From contig JAEYVF010000021.1 in assembly GCA_023432005.1 (NCBI GenBank), positions 1 through 20,456 of the forward strand: 20,456 nucleotides of DNA, read 5' to 3'. How positions within the stretch are numbered: position 1 is the stretch's first letter; every line of letters starts with the position of its first letter. Below, in pieces: positions 13,019 to 20,456 of the stretch. Below the pieces are notes generated by a model. It worked only from the letters and a program-made list of their open reading frames with translations. It searched no databases and was not told where the DNA came from. A program made the translations under genes and the position numbers. This DNA comes from Actinomycetes bacterium. GTDB lineage: Bacteria > Actinomycetota > Actinomycetes > Actinomycetales > Microbacteriaceae.

Positions 13019-14537
13019 GGACGCGCATGTTCACGACGATCGGGGTGCCCTCGAAGCCGTACACCTCGCGCAGGCGACGCTGGATGAAGCGGCGGTACTG
13101 CGGGTCGAGGAAGCCCGTCGTGAACAGCACGAAGGTCGGCGGACGCGTCGACGCCTGGGTGCCGAACAGGATGCGGGGCTGCTTGCCACCGCGCACCGGG
13201 TGCGGGTGCTCGGCCGTCAGCTCGGCGAGCAGGGCGTTGAACTTGCCGGTCGGGATGCGCGTGTCCCAACTCTCGAGAGCCGTCTCGAGCGCGGGCACGA
13301 GCTTCTCGAGGTGGCGACCCGTGCGCGCGGAGATGTTGACGCGCGGCGCCCACGTGACGTGGGCGAGATCCTGCTCGATCTCGCGCTCGAGGTAGCGGCG
13401 GCGGTCGTCGTCGAGCAGGTCCCACTTGTTGAACGCGAGCACGAGCGCGCGGCCCGACTCGAGCACGAGGTCGATGATGCGCAGATCCTGCACGCTGATC
13501 GGCTCGGTCACGTCGAGCACGACAACGGCGACCTCCGCCTTCTCGAGCGCGGCCGAGGTACGCAGCGAGGCGTAGAAATCGGCGCCCTGCTGCAGGTGCA
13601 CGCGCTTGCGGATGCCGGCGGTGTCGACGAAGGTCCAGATGCGACCCGCGAGCTCGATCTGCTCGTCGACCGGGTCGCGGGTCGTGCCCGCGAGCTCGTT
13701 GACGACGACGCGCTCCTCGCCCGCGGCCTTGTTGAGCAGCGAGCTCTTGCCGACGTTCGGGCGGCCGAGGATGGCGACGCGGCGAGGTCCGCCGATCTCC
13801 TGCTTCGCGACCGCCGACACCTTCGGCAGCACCTTCATGACGTGGTCGAGCAGGTCGGCCACACCGCGACCGTGGAGGGCCGAGACGGGCCACGGCTCGC
13901 CGAGCCCGAGGCTCCAGAGCTCGGCCGCCTGCGGGTCCTTGATGGCGTCATCGGCCTTGTTGGCCACGAGGATGACGGGCTTCTTCGCCGCGCGCAGCAT
14001 GCGCACGACGTGCTCGTCGGTCGCGGTGGCACCGACGTTGATGTCGACGACGAACAGCACGGCATCGGCGAGGTCGACGGCGACCTCCGCCTGCGCGGCG
14101 ACCGAGGCGTTGATGCCCGCGGCATCCGGCTCCCAGCCGCCGGTGTCGACGACCGTGAAACGCCGCCCGAGCCACTCGGACTTGTAGGAGACGCGGTCGC
14201 GGGTGACACCCGGCACGTCCTCGACGACGGCCTCGCGGCGGCCGATGATGCGGTTGACGAGCGCCGACTTGCCGACATTCGGGCGGCCGACGATCGCGAG
14301 CACGGGGAGCGCCGGGAGGTACGTGATCCCGTCGGGCCCCGCCTCGGCCACCTCGAGCACCTCGAGGTCGTCCTCGTCGAGCTCGTAGTCGGCCAGGCCT
14401 GCCCGCAGGGATGCGGCCCGCTGCTCGGCGACGTCGTCGTCGAGCTCGGCGAGACGGTCGGCGAGGCCGGGATCGGCCTCCAGCTCGTCGGCGTCGAAGT
14501 CCGCGTCGATCGGGGCGTCCGGCTCGCGCTCGGTCAT
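12999..14537 (-). CDS. der: Ribosome-assembly GTPase Der (EngA)
   Basis: A 512-residue double GTPase required for 50S ribosomal subunit maturation. An acidic N-terminal extension of about 78 residues, common in actinobacteria, precedes the first G domain: GRPNVGKS (84-91), DTGG (131-134), NKAD (193-196). The second G domain starts at GRPNVGKS (258-265), followed by VDTAGIRKR, and ends before the KH-like C-terminal domain with its basic tail REKRKR. AGGA in the 11-bp gap after cmk serves as Shine-Dalgarno. It is the last gene of the operon. Its final codons and terminator region have been copied twice downstream. Confidence 0.97.
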   Translation of the reverse strand: MTEREPDAPIDADFDADELEADPGLADRLAELDDDVAEQRAASLRAGLADYELDEDDLEVLEVAEAGPDGITYLPALPVLAIVGRPNVGKSALVNRIIGRREAVVEDVPGVTRDRVSYKSEWLGRRFTVVDTGGWEPDAAGINASVAAQAEVAVDLADAVLFVVDINVGATATDEHVVRMLRAAKKPVILVANKADDAIKDPQAAELWSLGLGEPWPVSALHGRGVADLLDHVMKVLPKVSAVAKQEIGGPRRVAILGRPNVGKSSLLNKAAGEERVVVNELAGTTRDPVDEQIELAGRIWTFVDTAGIRKRVHLQQGADFYASLRTSAALEKAEVAVVVLDVTEPISVQDLRIIDLVLESGRALVLAFNKWDLLDDDRRRYLEREIEQDLAHVTWAPRVNISARTGRHLEKLVPALETALESWDTRIPTGKFNALLAELTAEHPHPVRGGKQPRILFGTQASTRPPTFVLFTTGFLDPQYRRFIQRRLREVYGFEGTPIVVNMRVREKRKR

Positions 14538-14548
14538 GTCGTGTCCTG

Positions 14549-15226
14549 TCAGTGAGGGGAGATGGTGTGCACCAGCTCGACGACCGCCTGAACGGTCTGG
14601 TCGAAGTCGAGCTCGGTGGAGTCGATCGTGGTGACCCCCGGTGCCGCCGTCATGAAGTCGACCACCTGGGAGTCGCGGGCGTCGCGCTCGCGCAACTGCT
14701 CCGCCGTGGAGGCGGTGCCGGGCGCCAGCTCCGCCGATCGCCTGGCAATTCTAACCGCCTCGTCGGCCGTCAACAGGATGCGCACCTGCGCATCCGGTGC
14801 CACGACGGTCGTGATGTCGCGGCCCTCCACGACGATCCCGGGCGCGGAGGTCGCGGCGATCATGCGGCGGAACGCGTCGTTGAGCGCCGCGCGCACCTCG
14901 GGCACGCGCGCCACGTCGCTCACGACCGCCGAGACGCGCGGCTCGCGGATGGCCGAGGTGACATCCGTCTGGCCGACGCTCACCCGCGTGCCGAGGTCGG
15001 TCACCTCGGTCGTGTACGTGAAGTCGTCGAGCAGGGCGACGATCGCGGAGGCGTCGGCGGTGTCGAGGCCGCGCTCGAGCGCGAGCCAGGTGAGGGCGCG
15101 GTAGGCGGCCCCCGTGTCGAGGAAGGCGTAGCCGAGCACGCGCGAGGCGGCCTTGCTCACACTCGACTTCCCCGAGCCCGCGGGACCGTCGACGGCGACC
15201 ACGACGGGTGTTGCGCCGACGCTCAT
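14549..15226 (-). CDS. cmk: Cytidylate kinase
   Basis: A 225-residue (d)CMP kinase that transfers phosphate from ATP to CMP or dCMP for nucleic-acid and phospholipid precursors. The P-loop is GPAGSGKSS (14-22). LDTGAAYRALT (about 36-46) is the CMP-binding start, VVEGRDITTVV is the family's nucleotide-specificity segment, and RSAELAPGTASTAEQLRERDARDS is the lid region (read as two pieces: RSAELAPG and LRERDARDS). I chose the ATG at 15226 because it forms an ATGA overlap with the tyrA stop and has GGAGG seven bases upstream; the open frame extends further upstream only as antisense-like shadow within tyrA. Confidence 0.96.
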   Translation of the reverse strand: MSVGATPVVVAVDGPAGSGKSSVSKAASRVLGYAFLDTGAAYRALTWLALERGLDTADASAIVALLDDFTYTTEVTDLGTRVSVGQTDVTSAIREPRVSAVVSDVARVPEVRAALNDAFRRMIAATSAPGIVVEGRDITTVVAPDAQVRILLTADEAVRIARRSAELAPGTASTAEQLRERDARDSQVVDFMTAAPGVTTIDSTELDFDQTVQAVVELVHTISPH

Positions 15227-16314
15227 CGCTCGGCCTCCATGAGCGTCCACCCGCGCTGCTCGAGCGCGGTCGCGAGCGGATGCGCCGCCTCCGGCAGCAC
15301 GAGGATCTCGGCGAAGCCGACGCGCGTCTCGGGCGAGTGCTCGATGCGGAGGTCCTCCATGTTGATGCCCTCCTCGCCGATCTCGGTGAGGAGCCGCGCG
15401 AGCTCGCCCGGCCGGTCGTCGACCTTCACGACGAGCGAGGCGTAGCGCTTGTCCTGGCCGTGCTTGCCCGGGATGCGGGCGACACCGTCGTTGCCCGCGA
15501 CGAGCGCCTCGGCGATCACGCGACGCGACGCCGGCGCCTCCGGGTCCTCGAGCGCCGCGATGACGGCGTCGAGCTCGTCGCGCAGGGGGCGCAGCACGGA
15601 GGCCACCTCGGCGGCGTTGGCGCCGAGGATCTGCACCCAGAGCTCCGGATTGCTGCCCGCGATGCGCGTCGTGTCGCGCAGGCCCTGGCCGGCGAGGCCG
15701 AGCGCCTGCCCCGATCCGTCGCGCAGCCGGCTCGCGAGGAGGCTCGCGACGAGCTGGGGCGCGTGGGAGACGAGGGCGACGCTGCGGTCGTGCACCGCGG
15801 CGTCCATCTCGATCGGCACGGCGCCGAGGTCGAGCACCATGTGCTCGATCGCGGCCGCCCGGCGGTAGCTGATGCCGTCGTGGCCCGCGAGGATCCACGG
15901 GCGCCCGACGAAGAGGTCGGCACGCGCGGACACGGCTCCCCCGCGCTCCCGGCCCGCCATGGGGTGGGAGCCGAGGTAGCGCGAGAGATCGGCGCCGCGG
16001 GCGCGCAGCTCGGCGAGCGGCGCGAGCTTGACGCTCGCGACATCCGTCACGAGGGCGTCGGGGAAGCGCGCGAGCTCGCTCGCGACGACCTGGGCCACCA
16101 CGTCGGGCGGCACCGCGACGACGATGAGGCCGGGGGCATCGCCACCGGCGGGCGCGCGGCCGGCCCCGTAGGCGATCGCGAGCGCGCGCGTGGACGGCGA
16201 GGCGTCGTCGACGACGACATCGACGCCCTTCGCGGAGAGCCCGAGGCCGATGCTCGCGCCGAGCAGCCCCGAGCCGACGATGCGCACCTGCTCGACGAGG
16301 CGACGGTCGTTCAT
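15223..16314 (-). CDS. tyrA: Prephenate dehydrogenase with C-terminal ACT-like domain
   Basis: A 363-residue enzyme of tyrosine synthesis that oxidatively decarboxylates prephenate. The NAD(P)-binding motif GSGLLGASIG (14-23) opens the Rossmann domain. GSHPMAGRERGG (115-126) holds the catalytic His H117 and substrate contacts. A helical dimerisation domain follows. Residues from about 295 on (SLVVKVDDRPGELARLLTEI) look like an ACT domain, suggesting feedback control by an aromatic amino acid. No mutase domain is fused. Its start codon overlaps the rluB stop and its own stop overlaps the cmk start, both as ATGA, so its translation is probably coupled to the cell-cycle and nucleotide genes around it. 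Confidence 0.94.
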   Translation of the reverse strand: MNDRRLVEQVRIVGSGLLGASIGLGLSAKGVDVVVDDASPSTRALAIAYGAGRAPAGGDAPGLIVVAVPPDVVAQVVASELARFPDALVTDVASVKLAPLAELRARGADLSRYLGSHPMAGRERGGAVSARADLFVGRPWILAGHDGISYRRAAAIEHMVLDLGAVPIEMDAAVHDRSVALVSHAPQLVASLLASRLRDGSGQALGLAGQGLRDTTRIAGSNPELWVQILGANAAEVASVLRPLRDELDAVIAALEDPEAPASRRVIAEALVAGNDGVARIPGKHGQDKRYASLVVKVDDRPGELARLLTEIGEEGINMEDLRIEHSPETRVGFAEILVLPEAAHPLATALEQRGWTLMEAER

Positions 16315-17153
16315 CGGGGCTCTCGCTTCTTCGTGCTCGGGGCGGCGTCCTTCGCGTCGCGTGCCCGGCCATCGCGTGCCCGGCCATCGTGGGCTCGGGC
16401 GTCGCGGGAGAGGGCGAGGAGCGCGCCGACCTCCACCTTAGTGAGATCCCGCATCCGCCCGGCCCCGAGCGAGCCGAGATGCAGGGGACCGAACGAGCGA
16501 CGGACGAGGTCGATCACGGGGTGCCCGACGGCCGCCATCATGCGCCGCACGATCCGGTTGCGCCCCGAGTGCAGGGTGAGCTCCACGATCGTGCGCCCGC
16601 CCGAGGGCTCGCCGACGATGCGCACGCGGTCGGCGGCGATGGGGCCGTCCTCGAGCTCGACGCCCTGGCGCAGACGGCGCAGCGCCTCCTGCTTCACGAC
16701 GCCGCGCACCGTCGCGAGGTAGGTCTTCTCGACGCCGTACGACGGATGCGCGAGCACGTTCGCCAGCTCGCCGTCGTTGGTCAGCACGAGCAGGCCGGTC
16801 GTCTCGGCGTCGAGACGTCCGACGTTGTACACGCGCTCCCCCACCTGCTCGGCGTAACGGGCGAGATCGGGTCGACCCTGCTCGTCCGCCATCGAGCTCA
16901 CGACCCCCTTGGGCTTGTTGAGCATGAGGTAGCGCTTCCGCGCATCGAGCTGCACGGGCACGCCGTCGACCTCGACGGTGTCGACGGCCGGGTCGATCCG
17001 CGACCCGAGCTCCGTCACGACGCTGCCGTTGACACTCACGCGCCCCTCGACGATGTACTGCTCGCAGACACGGCGCGAGGCGACGCCCGCCGCGGCGAGC
17101 ACCTTCTGCAAGCGCTCGCCGTCGGGGCGCTCCTCGAGCGGATCGGGGCTCAT
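16311..17153 (-). CDS. rluB: 23S rRNA pseudouridine synthase, RluB type
   Basis: A 280-residue RsuA/RluB-family pseudouridine synthase. An S4 RNA-binding domain (about 12-60, LQKVLAAAGVASRR) precedes the catalytic domain with YNVGRLDAETTGLL; D115 in GRLD is the catalytic Asp. LHSGRNRIVRRMM and the following VIDLVRRSFGPL are conserved C-terminal elements. By family, it isomerises a uridine in the peptidyl-transferase region of 23S rRNA. I chose the ATG at 17153, which overlaps the scpB stop as ATGA and follows a GAGGAG. The C-terminus carries a basic tail with repeated DGRAR units encoded by 15-bp direct repeats; this is variable in the family and probably disordered. Confidence 0.94.
   Translation of the reverse strand: MSPDPLEERPDGERLQKVLAAAGVASRRVCEQYIVEGRVSVNGSVVTELGSRIDPAVDTVEVDGVPVQLDARKRYLMLNKPKGVVSSMADEQGRPDLARYAEQVGERVYNVGRLDAETTGLLVLTNDGELANVLAHPSYGVEKTYLATVRGVVKQEALRRLRQGVELEDGPIAADRVRIVGEPSGGRTIVELTLHSGRNRIVRRMMAAVGHPVIDLVRRSFGPLHLGSLGAGRMRDLTKVEVGALLALSRDARAHDGRARDGRARDAKDAAPSTKKREPR
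16361..16405 (-). repeat. 15-bp direct repeats in the tail of rluB
   Basis: GTGCCCGGCCATCGC at 16361-16375 repeats at 16376-16390 with one change and again in degenerate form at 16391-16405. They encode successive DGRAR-like units near the C-terminus of RluB. Such in-frame repeats usually arise by slippage and are likely to vary in number between strains. Confidence 0.75.
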
Positions 17154-17746
17154 CGTGCGCCGAGCTCCTCGAAGCCCTCGACGCCATCCGGAAGGAGGGG
17201 CGAGATCGGAGGCAGCTCGTCGAGCGAGTTGATGCCCAGCTGGGTGAGCAGCAGCGGCGTCGTCTCGTAGTGGATCGCGCCCGTCTCGGCGTCGGTGTAG
17301 GCCTCGGTGATGAGGCCGCGGCCGAGCAAGGTGCGCACGACCGAGTCGACGTTGACGGCGCGGATGGCGGCGATCGAGCTGCGGGCGATGGGCTGCTTGT
17401 AGGCGATCACCGCGAGCGTCTCGAGGGCCGCCTGCGAGAGCTTGGTGGGGCTCTGCGTGAGCACGAAGTCGCGCACGAGGTCGTCGTGCTCGGAGCGCAC
17501 GTAGAGGCGCCACCCGCCTCCCACCTCGCGCAGCTCGAAGCCGCGCCGAGGGCCGCCCGACTCGCCGTCGTAGTCGGCCACGAGGCGCTCCAGCGACTGG
17601 CGCACGGCGGGCACGGGCGCGCCGAGCGCCGTCGCGAGGGTCACGAGCGGAAGCGGCTCGTCGGCGACGAGCATGATCGCCTCGAGGCGCCGCTCGAGGT
17701 CCGCGGACTCCGCCTCGGGCCTCACGGCATCCATCTCATCGGTCAT
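17150..17746 (-). CDS. scpB: Chromosome segregation and condensation protein ScpB
   Basis: A 198-residue ScpB, the winged-helix subunit that binds the kleisin ScpA in the SMC condensin complex. LERRLEAIMLVADEPLPL (18-35) opens the first winged helix. LSQAALETLAVIAYKQPIAR (104-123) and the following RGLITEAY segment are the characteristic second winged-helix part. Length is normal. The ATG at 17746 overlaps the scpA end by 11 bases; an internal ATG at 17734 would remove the overlap but loses only four residues. The G-rich sequence before 17746 supports the longer form. The stop overlaps rluB by ATGA. Confidence 0.95.
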   Translation of the reverse strand: MTDEMDAVRPEAESADLERRLEAIMLVADEPLPLVTLATALGAPVPAVRQSLERLVADYDGESGGPRRGFELREVGGGWRLYVRSEHDDLVRDFVLTQSPTKLSQAALETLAVIAYKQPIARSSIAAIRAVNVDSVVRTLLGRGLITEAYTDAETGAIHYETTPLLLTQLGINSLDELPPISPLLPDGVEGFEELGAR

Positions 17747-18548
17747 AGTCGGCCCCCAGGGTCGCGAGTTGGTCGTCGTTCCAGTGCGCCGCCGTCCAGC
17801 GCAGGGTGATCTCGCCGAGCGGCTCGAACTGCTCGAAGCCGATCGCGGCGTGCCGGTAGAGCTCGAGCACCGCGAGGAACCTCGCGATGACGACGCCGCG
17901 CTGGTCGGCGCCCGCCACGAGCTCCCGGAACGTCGTGGCCGCTCCCGATCGCAGGAGCGTCACCACGACGGCGGCCTGCTCGCGGATGCTGACGAGCGGC
18001 GCGTGCAGGTGGTCGAGCCCGACGACGGGGATCTCCCGCGGTGCCATGGCGAGCGCCGCGAGCGCCGCGAAGTCGTGCAGGCTCAGCGTCCACACGAGCT
18101 CCGGCGTCTGCCTGCGGTACTTCTCCTCGAGGCGGACCGAGCGCGCGTGACGGCCCGACTCGGCCTCGAGGTGGTCGTCGAACCAGCGCGCCGCCTCCTT
18201 GAAGGCCCGGTACTGCAGCAGCCGGGCGAAGAGCAGGTCGCGCGCCTCCAGCAGGGCGACGTCCTCGGCGTCGACGAGCTCCCCCTGCGGGAGGAGCCCC
18301 GCGACCTTGAGATCGAGGAGCGTCGCGGCGACCACGAGGAACTCGCTCGCCTGGTCGAGCTCGTCAGGCCCGTCGAGACCCCTGAGGTAGGAGATGAACT
18401 CGTCGGTGACCTTCGAGAGCGACACCTCGGTGATGTCGAGCTCGTGCTTCGTGATGAGCGAGAGCAGCAGATCGAACGGGCCGTCGAAGTTGGAGAGCGT
18501 GAGGCGGAATCCGCCCGTCTCCGGCTCCGCCGCAACCGCCTCCTGCAT
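17736..18548 (-). CDS. scpA: Segregation and condensation protein ScpA
   Basis: A 270-residue kleisin that bridges SMC heads and binds ScpB. LTLSNFDGPFDLLLSLI (16-32) is the diagnostic N-terminal motif, followed by the helical KHELDITEVSLSKVTDEF. The C-terminal winged helix ends with TLRWTAAHWNDDQLATLGADYDR. Length is normal. It heads the operon scpA-scpB-rluB-tyrA-cmk-der. TAGACT seven bases upstream of the ATG and the terminator-like hairpin behind it indicate that the operon starts here. In many actinobacteria parA and a xerC/D recombinase lie upstream; in this window an ABC exporter lies there instead. Confidence 0.95.
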   Translation of the reverse strand: MQEAVAAEPETGGFRLTLSNFDGPFDLLLSLITKHELDITEVSLSKVTDEFISYLRGLDGPDELDQASEFLVVAATLLDLKVAGLLPQGELVDAEDVALLEARDLLFARLLQYRAFKEAARWFDDHLEAESGRHARSVRLEEKYRRQTPELVWTLSLHDFAALAALAMAPREIPVVGLDHLHAPLVSIREQAAVVVTLLRSGAATTFRELVAGADQRGVVIARFLAVLELYRHAAIGFEQFEPLGEITLRWTAAHWNDDQLATLGADYDR

Positions 18549-18555
18549 GGGGGCG

Positions 18556-18561
18556 AGTCTA
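18556..18561 (-). promoter_or_regulatory. -10 box of the scpA-der operon
   Basis: On the minus strand TAGACT ends seven bases before the ATG at 18548. No Shine-Dalgarno lies in the spacer, so the operon mRNA is probably leaderless at scpA. No good -35 is seen. Confidence 0.55.
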
Positions 18562-18564
18562 GTT

Positions 18565-18581
18565 GTCGGCGGCCCGCCGAC
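18565..18581 (-). terminator. Hairpin between the ABC exporter and scpA
   Basis: GTCGGC (18565-18570) pairs with GCCGAC (18576-18581) around five bases; the arms are perfect to the centre. It lies between the exporter stop and the scpA -10 box and could end exporter transcription. No U-rich tail follows. Confidence 0.5.
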
Positions 18582-18598
18582 CCGCCGTCCCGCGGCGT

Positions 18599-18648
18599 TC
18601 AGCGGGGTCGAACAGGGTTCAGCAGGGCTCAGCGGGGCTCAGCGGTAG
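18599..18648 (-). repeat. 10-bp degenerate tandem repeat over the exporter stop codon
   Basis: Five 10-base units of the type TCAGCGGGGT run from 18599 to 18648. The last unit contains the stop codon of the ABC exporter gene. The second unit is diverged. Because the period is 10, the TGA triplets on the minus strand fall in all three frames. Confidence 0.7.
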
Positions 18649-20423
18649 GAGGCGGCCTGCAGCTCGTACAGCTCGGCGTACAGCCCGCCCGCCGCGACGA
18701 GCTCGGCGTGGCTGCCCGCCTGCGCGATGCGGCCTCCGTCGACGACGACGATGAGATCGGCCATCCGCACGGTCGAGAACCGGTGCGAGACGAGCACCGT
18801 GACGGCACCCGTGCGCTCGCCCACGCGACGCGCCGTGTCGGCGTACTGCTCGAAGAGCTCGTGCTCGGCCTGCGCATCGAGCGCCGAGGTGGGCTCGTCG
18901 AGCACGAGCAGGAGGGGCGACGCCCGCATCATGGCGCGCGCGAGGGCGACCTTCTGCCACTGCCCGCCCGAGAGCTCGGTCCCGTCGTGGTAGCTCTTGC
19001 CGAGGAGCGTGTCGAGACCGTCGTCGAGGCGCTCGAGCAGCGCGTCGGAGCGCGCACGTGAGATCGCCGCGCGCACGGCGGCGTCGTCGCCCGCAGCATC
19101 CAGCTCGCCGATGCCGATCGAGGACCTCGCGGGCAGCTCGAAGCGCACGAAGTCCTGGAAGCCGGCCGAGATGCGCGCGCGCCACTCGTCGACCGCGAAC
19201 TCGCGCACATCCACGCCGTCGACCGTGAGGGCACCCGCGTCGACGTCGTAGAAACGGCAGAGCAGCTTCACGAGGCTCGTCTTGCCCGCGCCGTTCTCCC
19301 CCACGATCGCGACCGTCGAGCCCGCGGGCAGCACGAGGTCGACGCCGTCGAGCACGCGCGAGTCGGTTCCGGGGTAACCGAAGGCCACCCCGTCGAGTCG
19401 GATGCCGTGCTCGAGTCGCGTGGGCACGGGCCGCGGTGCGGGCGGGTCGTCGCGGCGGACGAGGCGCTCGACCCACTCGACCGTGCGCATCATCCGCGAA
19501 CCGCGCTGCAGCTCCTGCAGCACGCCGACGGCGGCCGCGACCTGCTGGTTGACCTGCCCCGCGAGGATGATCACGAGGATGACGTCCCCGACGCTCGCGC
19601 GACCCTCGACGGCGCGCGAGATCACGAGGAGGGTCGCCCCCACGTAGGCCGCGGCGAAGATGAGCTGACCCGCGAGGCGGGGAACGAGCGCACGGCCCTG
19701 CGCAGCGTCGAGCACGCGTGTCGCGGCGCGCCACGACGCCGCCTGCCGACGCCGGATCTCGCCGTCGAGCCCGCCGGCGCGCAGCTCCTTCGCGGGACCC
19801 GCCGAGGCCGCGAGCCGCAGCAGGTGCCACGATCGCCGGATATCGCCCGCCGAGCGCTCGCGGCCGCGCGCGAGGATGTCCTCCGCCCGGCGCCCGAGCA
19901 GCAGCGGTGGCACGGCCGCCACGGGGAGCAAGAGCAGCCACGGGGATACGAGCGCGAGCATGACGGCCGTCGTGACCATGGCGACGGCGAGCGAGAACGC
20001 CGTGAAGAGCGTCTCGACCTGCTGGCGCGTGCGCGAGACCTCCTGGCGAAGCACCTGGAGGCGGTCCGCGTAGTCGGCGCGATCGTGGTGCGCGAGCCCC
20101 GCCGAGCCGTTCGAGAGCAGGATGAGGCGCCTCTGCATCGCGAGCTCGGCGGCCTCGCCGAGCTCGAAATGGAAGATGTGCGCGAAATGGCCCGCCGTGA
20201 GCGCGGCGATGAGCAGCACACCCGCGACGACGGCCGCGGTCACCGCACCCCGCGCGTCTCCCGCGAGCGCCCGGTCGGTGAGCCCGCTGAGCGCCCCGGC
20301 GGCGAAGGGGATGGCGACGGCCTGGAGGAGCATGAGCGCGCCGGCCACCAGCATCCGCACCGGGCTCTCGCGCCAGCTCGTCGCGATGAGGGCGACGACG
20401 CCGCGCAGCAGTCCGCCGCCCAC
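18639..20423 (-). CDS. ABC exporter subunit (fused membrane and ATPase domains)
   Basis: A half-size ABC exporter of at least 594 residues. The membrane domain covers about 1-320, with hydrophobic segments near 22-45, 62-80, 140-175 and 250-300. The nucleotide-binding domain has Walker A GENGAGKT (375-382), Q-loop GFQDF (421-425), signature LSGGQ (484-488), Walker B LLLVLDEP (504-511) and switch His H547 in VLVSHRFS. All catalytic residues are intact, so it should be active as a homodimer or with a partner subunit. The substrate cannot be inferred. GTG at 20423 is a possible start, but the frame remains open to the window edge, so the gene may begin outside. The stop lies within a 10-bp repeat. 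Confidence 0.88.
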   Translation of the reverse strand: MGGGLLRGVVALIATSWRESPVRMLVAGALMLLQAVAIPFAAGALSGLTDRALAGDARGAVTAAVVAGVLLIAALTAGHFAHIFHFELGEAAELAMQRRLILLSNGSAGLAHHDRADYADRLQVLRQEVSRTRQQVETLFTAFSLAVAMVTTAVMLALVSPWLLLLPVAAVPPLLLGRRAEDILARGRERSAGDIRRSWHLLRLAASAGPAKELRAGGLDGEIRRRQAASWRAATRVLDAAQGRALVPRLAGQLIFAAAYVGATLLVISRAVEGRASVGDVILVIILAGQVNQQVAAAVGVLQELQRGSRMMRTVEWVERLVRRDDPPAPRPVPTRLEHGIRLDGVAFGYPGTDSRVLDGVDLVLPAGSTVAIVGENGAGKTSLVKLLCRFYDVDAGALTVDGVDVREFAVDEWRARISAGFQDFVRFELPARSSIGIGELDAAGDDAAVRAAISRARSDALLERLDDGLDTLLGKSYHDGTELSGGQWQKVALARAMMRASPLLLVLDEPTSALDAQAEHELFEQYADTARRVGERTGAVTVLVSHRFSTVRMADLIVVVDGGRIAQAGSHAELVAAGGLYAELYELQAASYR

Positions 20424-20456
20424 CTCGAGGGAATCGACGTGGCAGCGTCTCTCGGG

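Noticed and set aside
11785..13395. A 536-residue plus-strand open frame across ldh and the repeat region
   Set aside because: It crosses ldh antisense and the non-coding tandem units, where it merely repeats the same peptide; no family features.
12924..14555. A 543-residue plus-strand open frame antisense to der
   Set aside because: Its translation is a shadow of the GC-rich der gene, rich in Arg/Asp/Val without motifs, while the minus strand encodes both complete GTPase domains.
15227..16387. Upstream extension of the cmk frame
   Set aside because: It overlaps tyrA in another frame and is low-complexity Arg/Ala/Pro; cytidylate kinase homology starts at the ATGA overlap.

Overview
The window looks like chromosome of a high-GC actinobacterium, most probably a member of the Microbacteriaceae. 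The reasons are very strong G/C preference at third codon positions, a 13E12-type DUF222/HNH gene, the actinobacterial order scpA-scpB-rluB-tyrA-cmk-der, and many genes that start directly behind a -10 box with no ribosome binding site. The family assignment is inference. No phage, transposase, CRISPR array, rRNA or plasmid gene is visible, so this is mostly ordinary core and soft-core chromosome.

Layout. Bases 1-173 hold the acidic tail of an unidentified gene. A metallo-beta-lactamase-fold hydrolase (minus) and a macrodomain protein (plus) diverge from a 51-bp promoter region. Next come a decayed partial copy of a tRNA 3' end, a long hairpin and an intact tRNA-Pro(GGG) on the minus strand. 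From 1791 to 4810 lie mostly independent plus-strand genes: a BP74-domain lipoprotein, a small unknown protein, kynureninase, an NTF2-like protein and adenine phosphoribosyltransferase. A minus-strand lipoprotein follows, then a palindromic intergenic repeat and the DUF222/HNH gene. Bases 6873-11729 carry a compact plus-strand run: a short UvrA-like ATPase, an HhH-GPD base-excision protein and a metal P-type ATPase. The ATPase overlaps lactate dehydrogenase tail to tail.

Bases 12676-12998 are non-coding and rich in structure: a second copy of the palindromic repeat, then two tandem ~119-bp units that each contain three hairpins and a copy of the 3' end of der. Bases 12999-18548 are one minus-strand operon, scpA-scpB-rluB-tyrA-cmk-der. 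Three of its junctions are ATGA stop/start overlaps. An ABC exporter subunit on the same strand fills the right end and may continue past the window.

I found no convincing new multi-gene system. The signals most worth following are non-coding: the xAxxxT-N6/7-start-codon arrangement in front of about ten genes, the tandem three-hairpin unit made from the end of der, the palindromic repeat with a matched insertion on both arms, the tRNA-Pro remnant, and a strong excess of the hexamer GGATGC/GCATCC that often forces rare codons.
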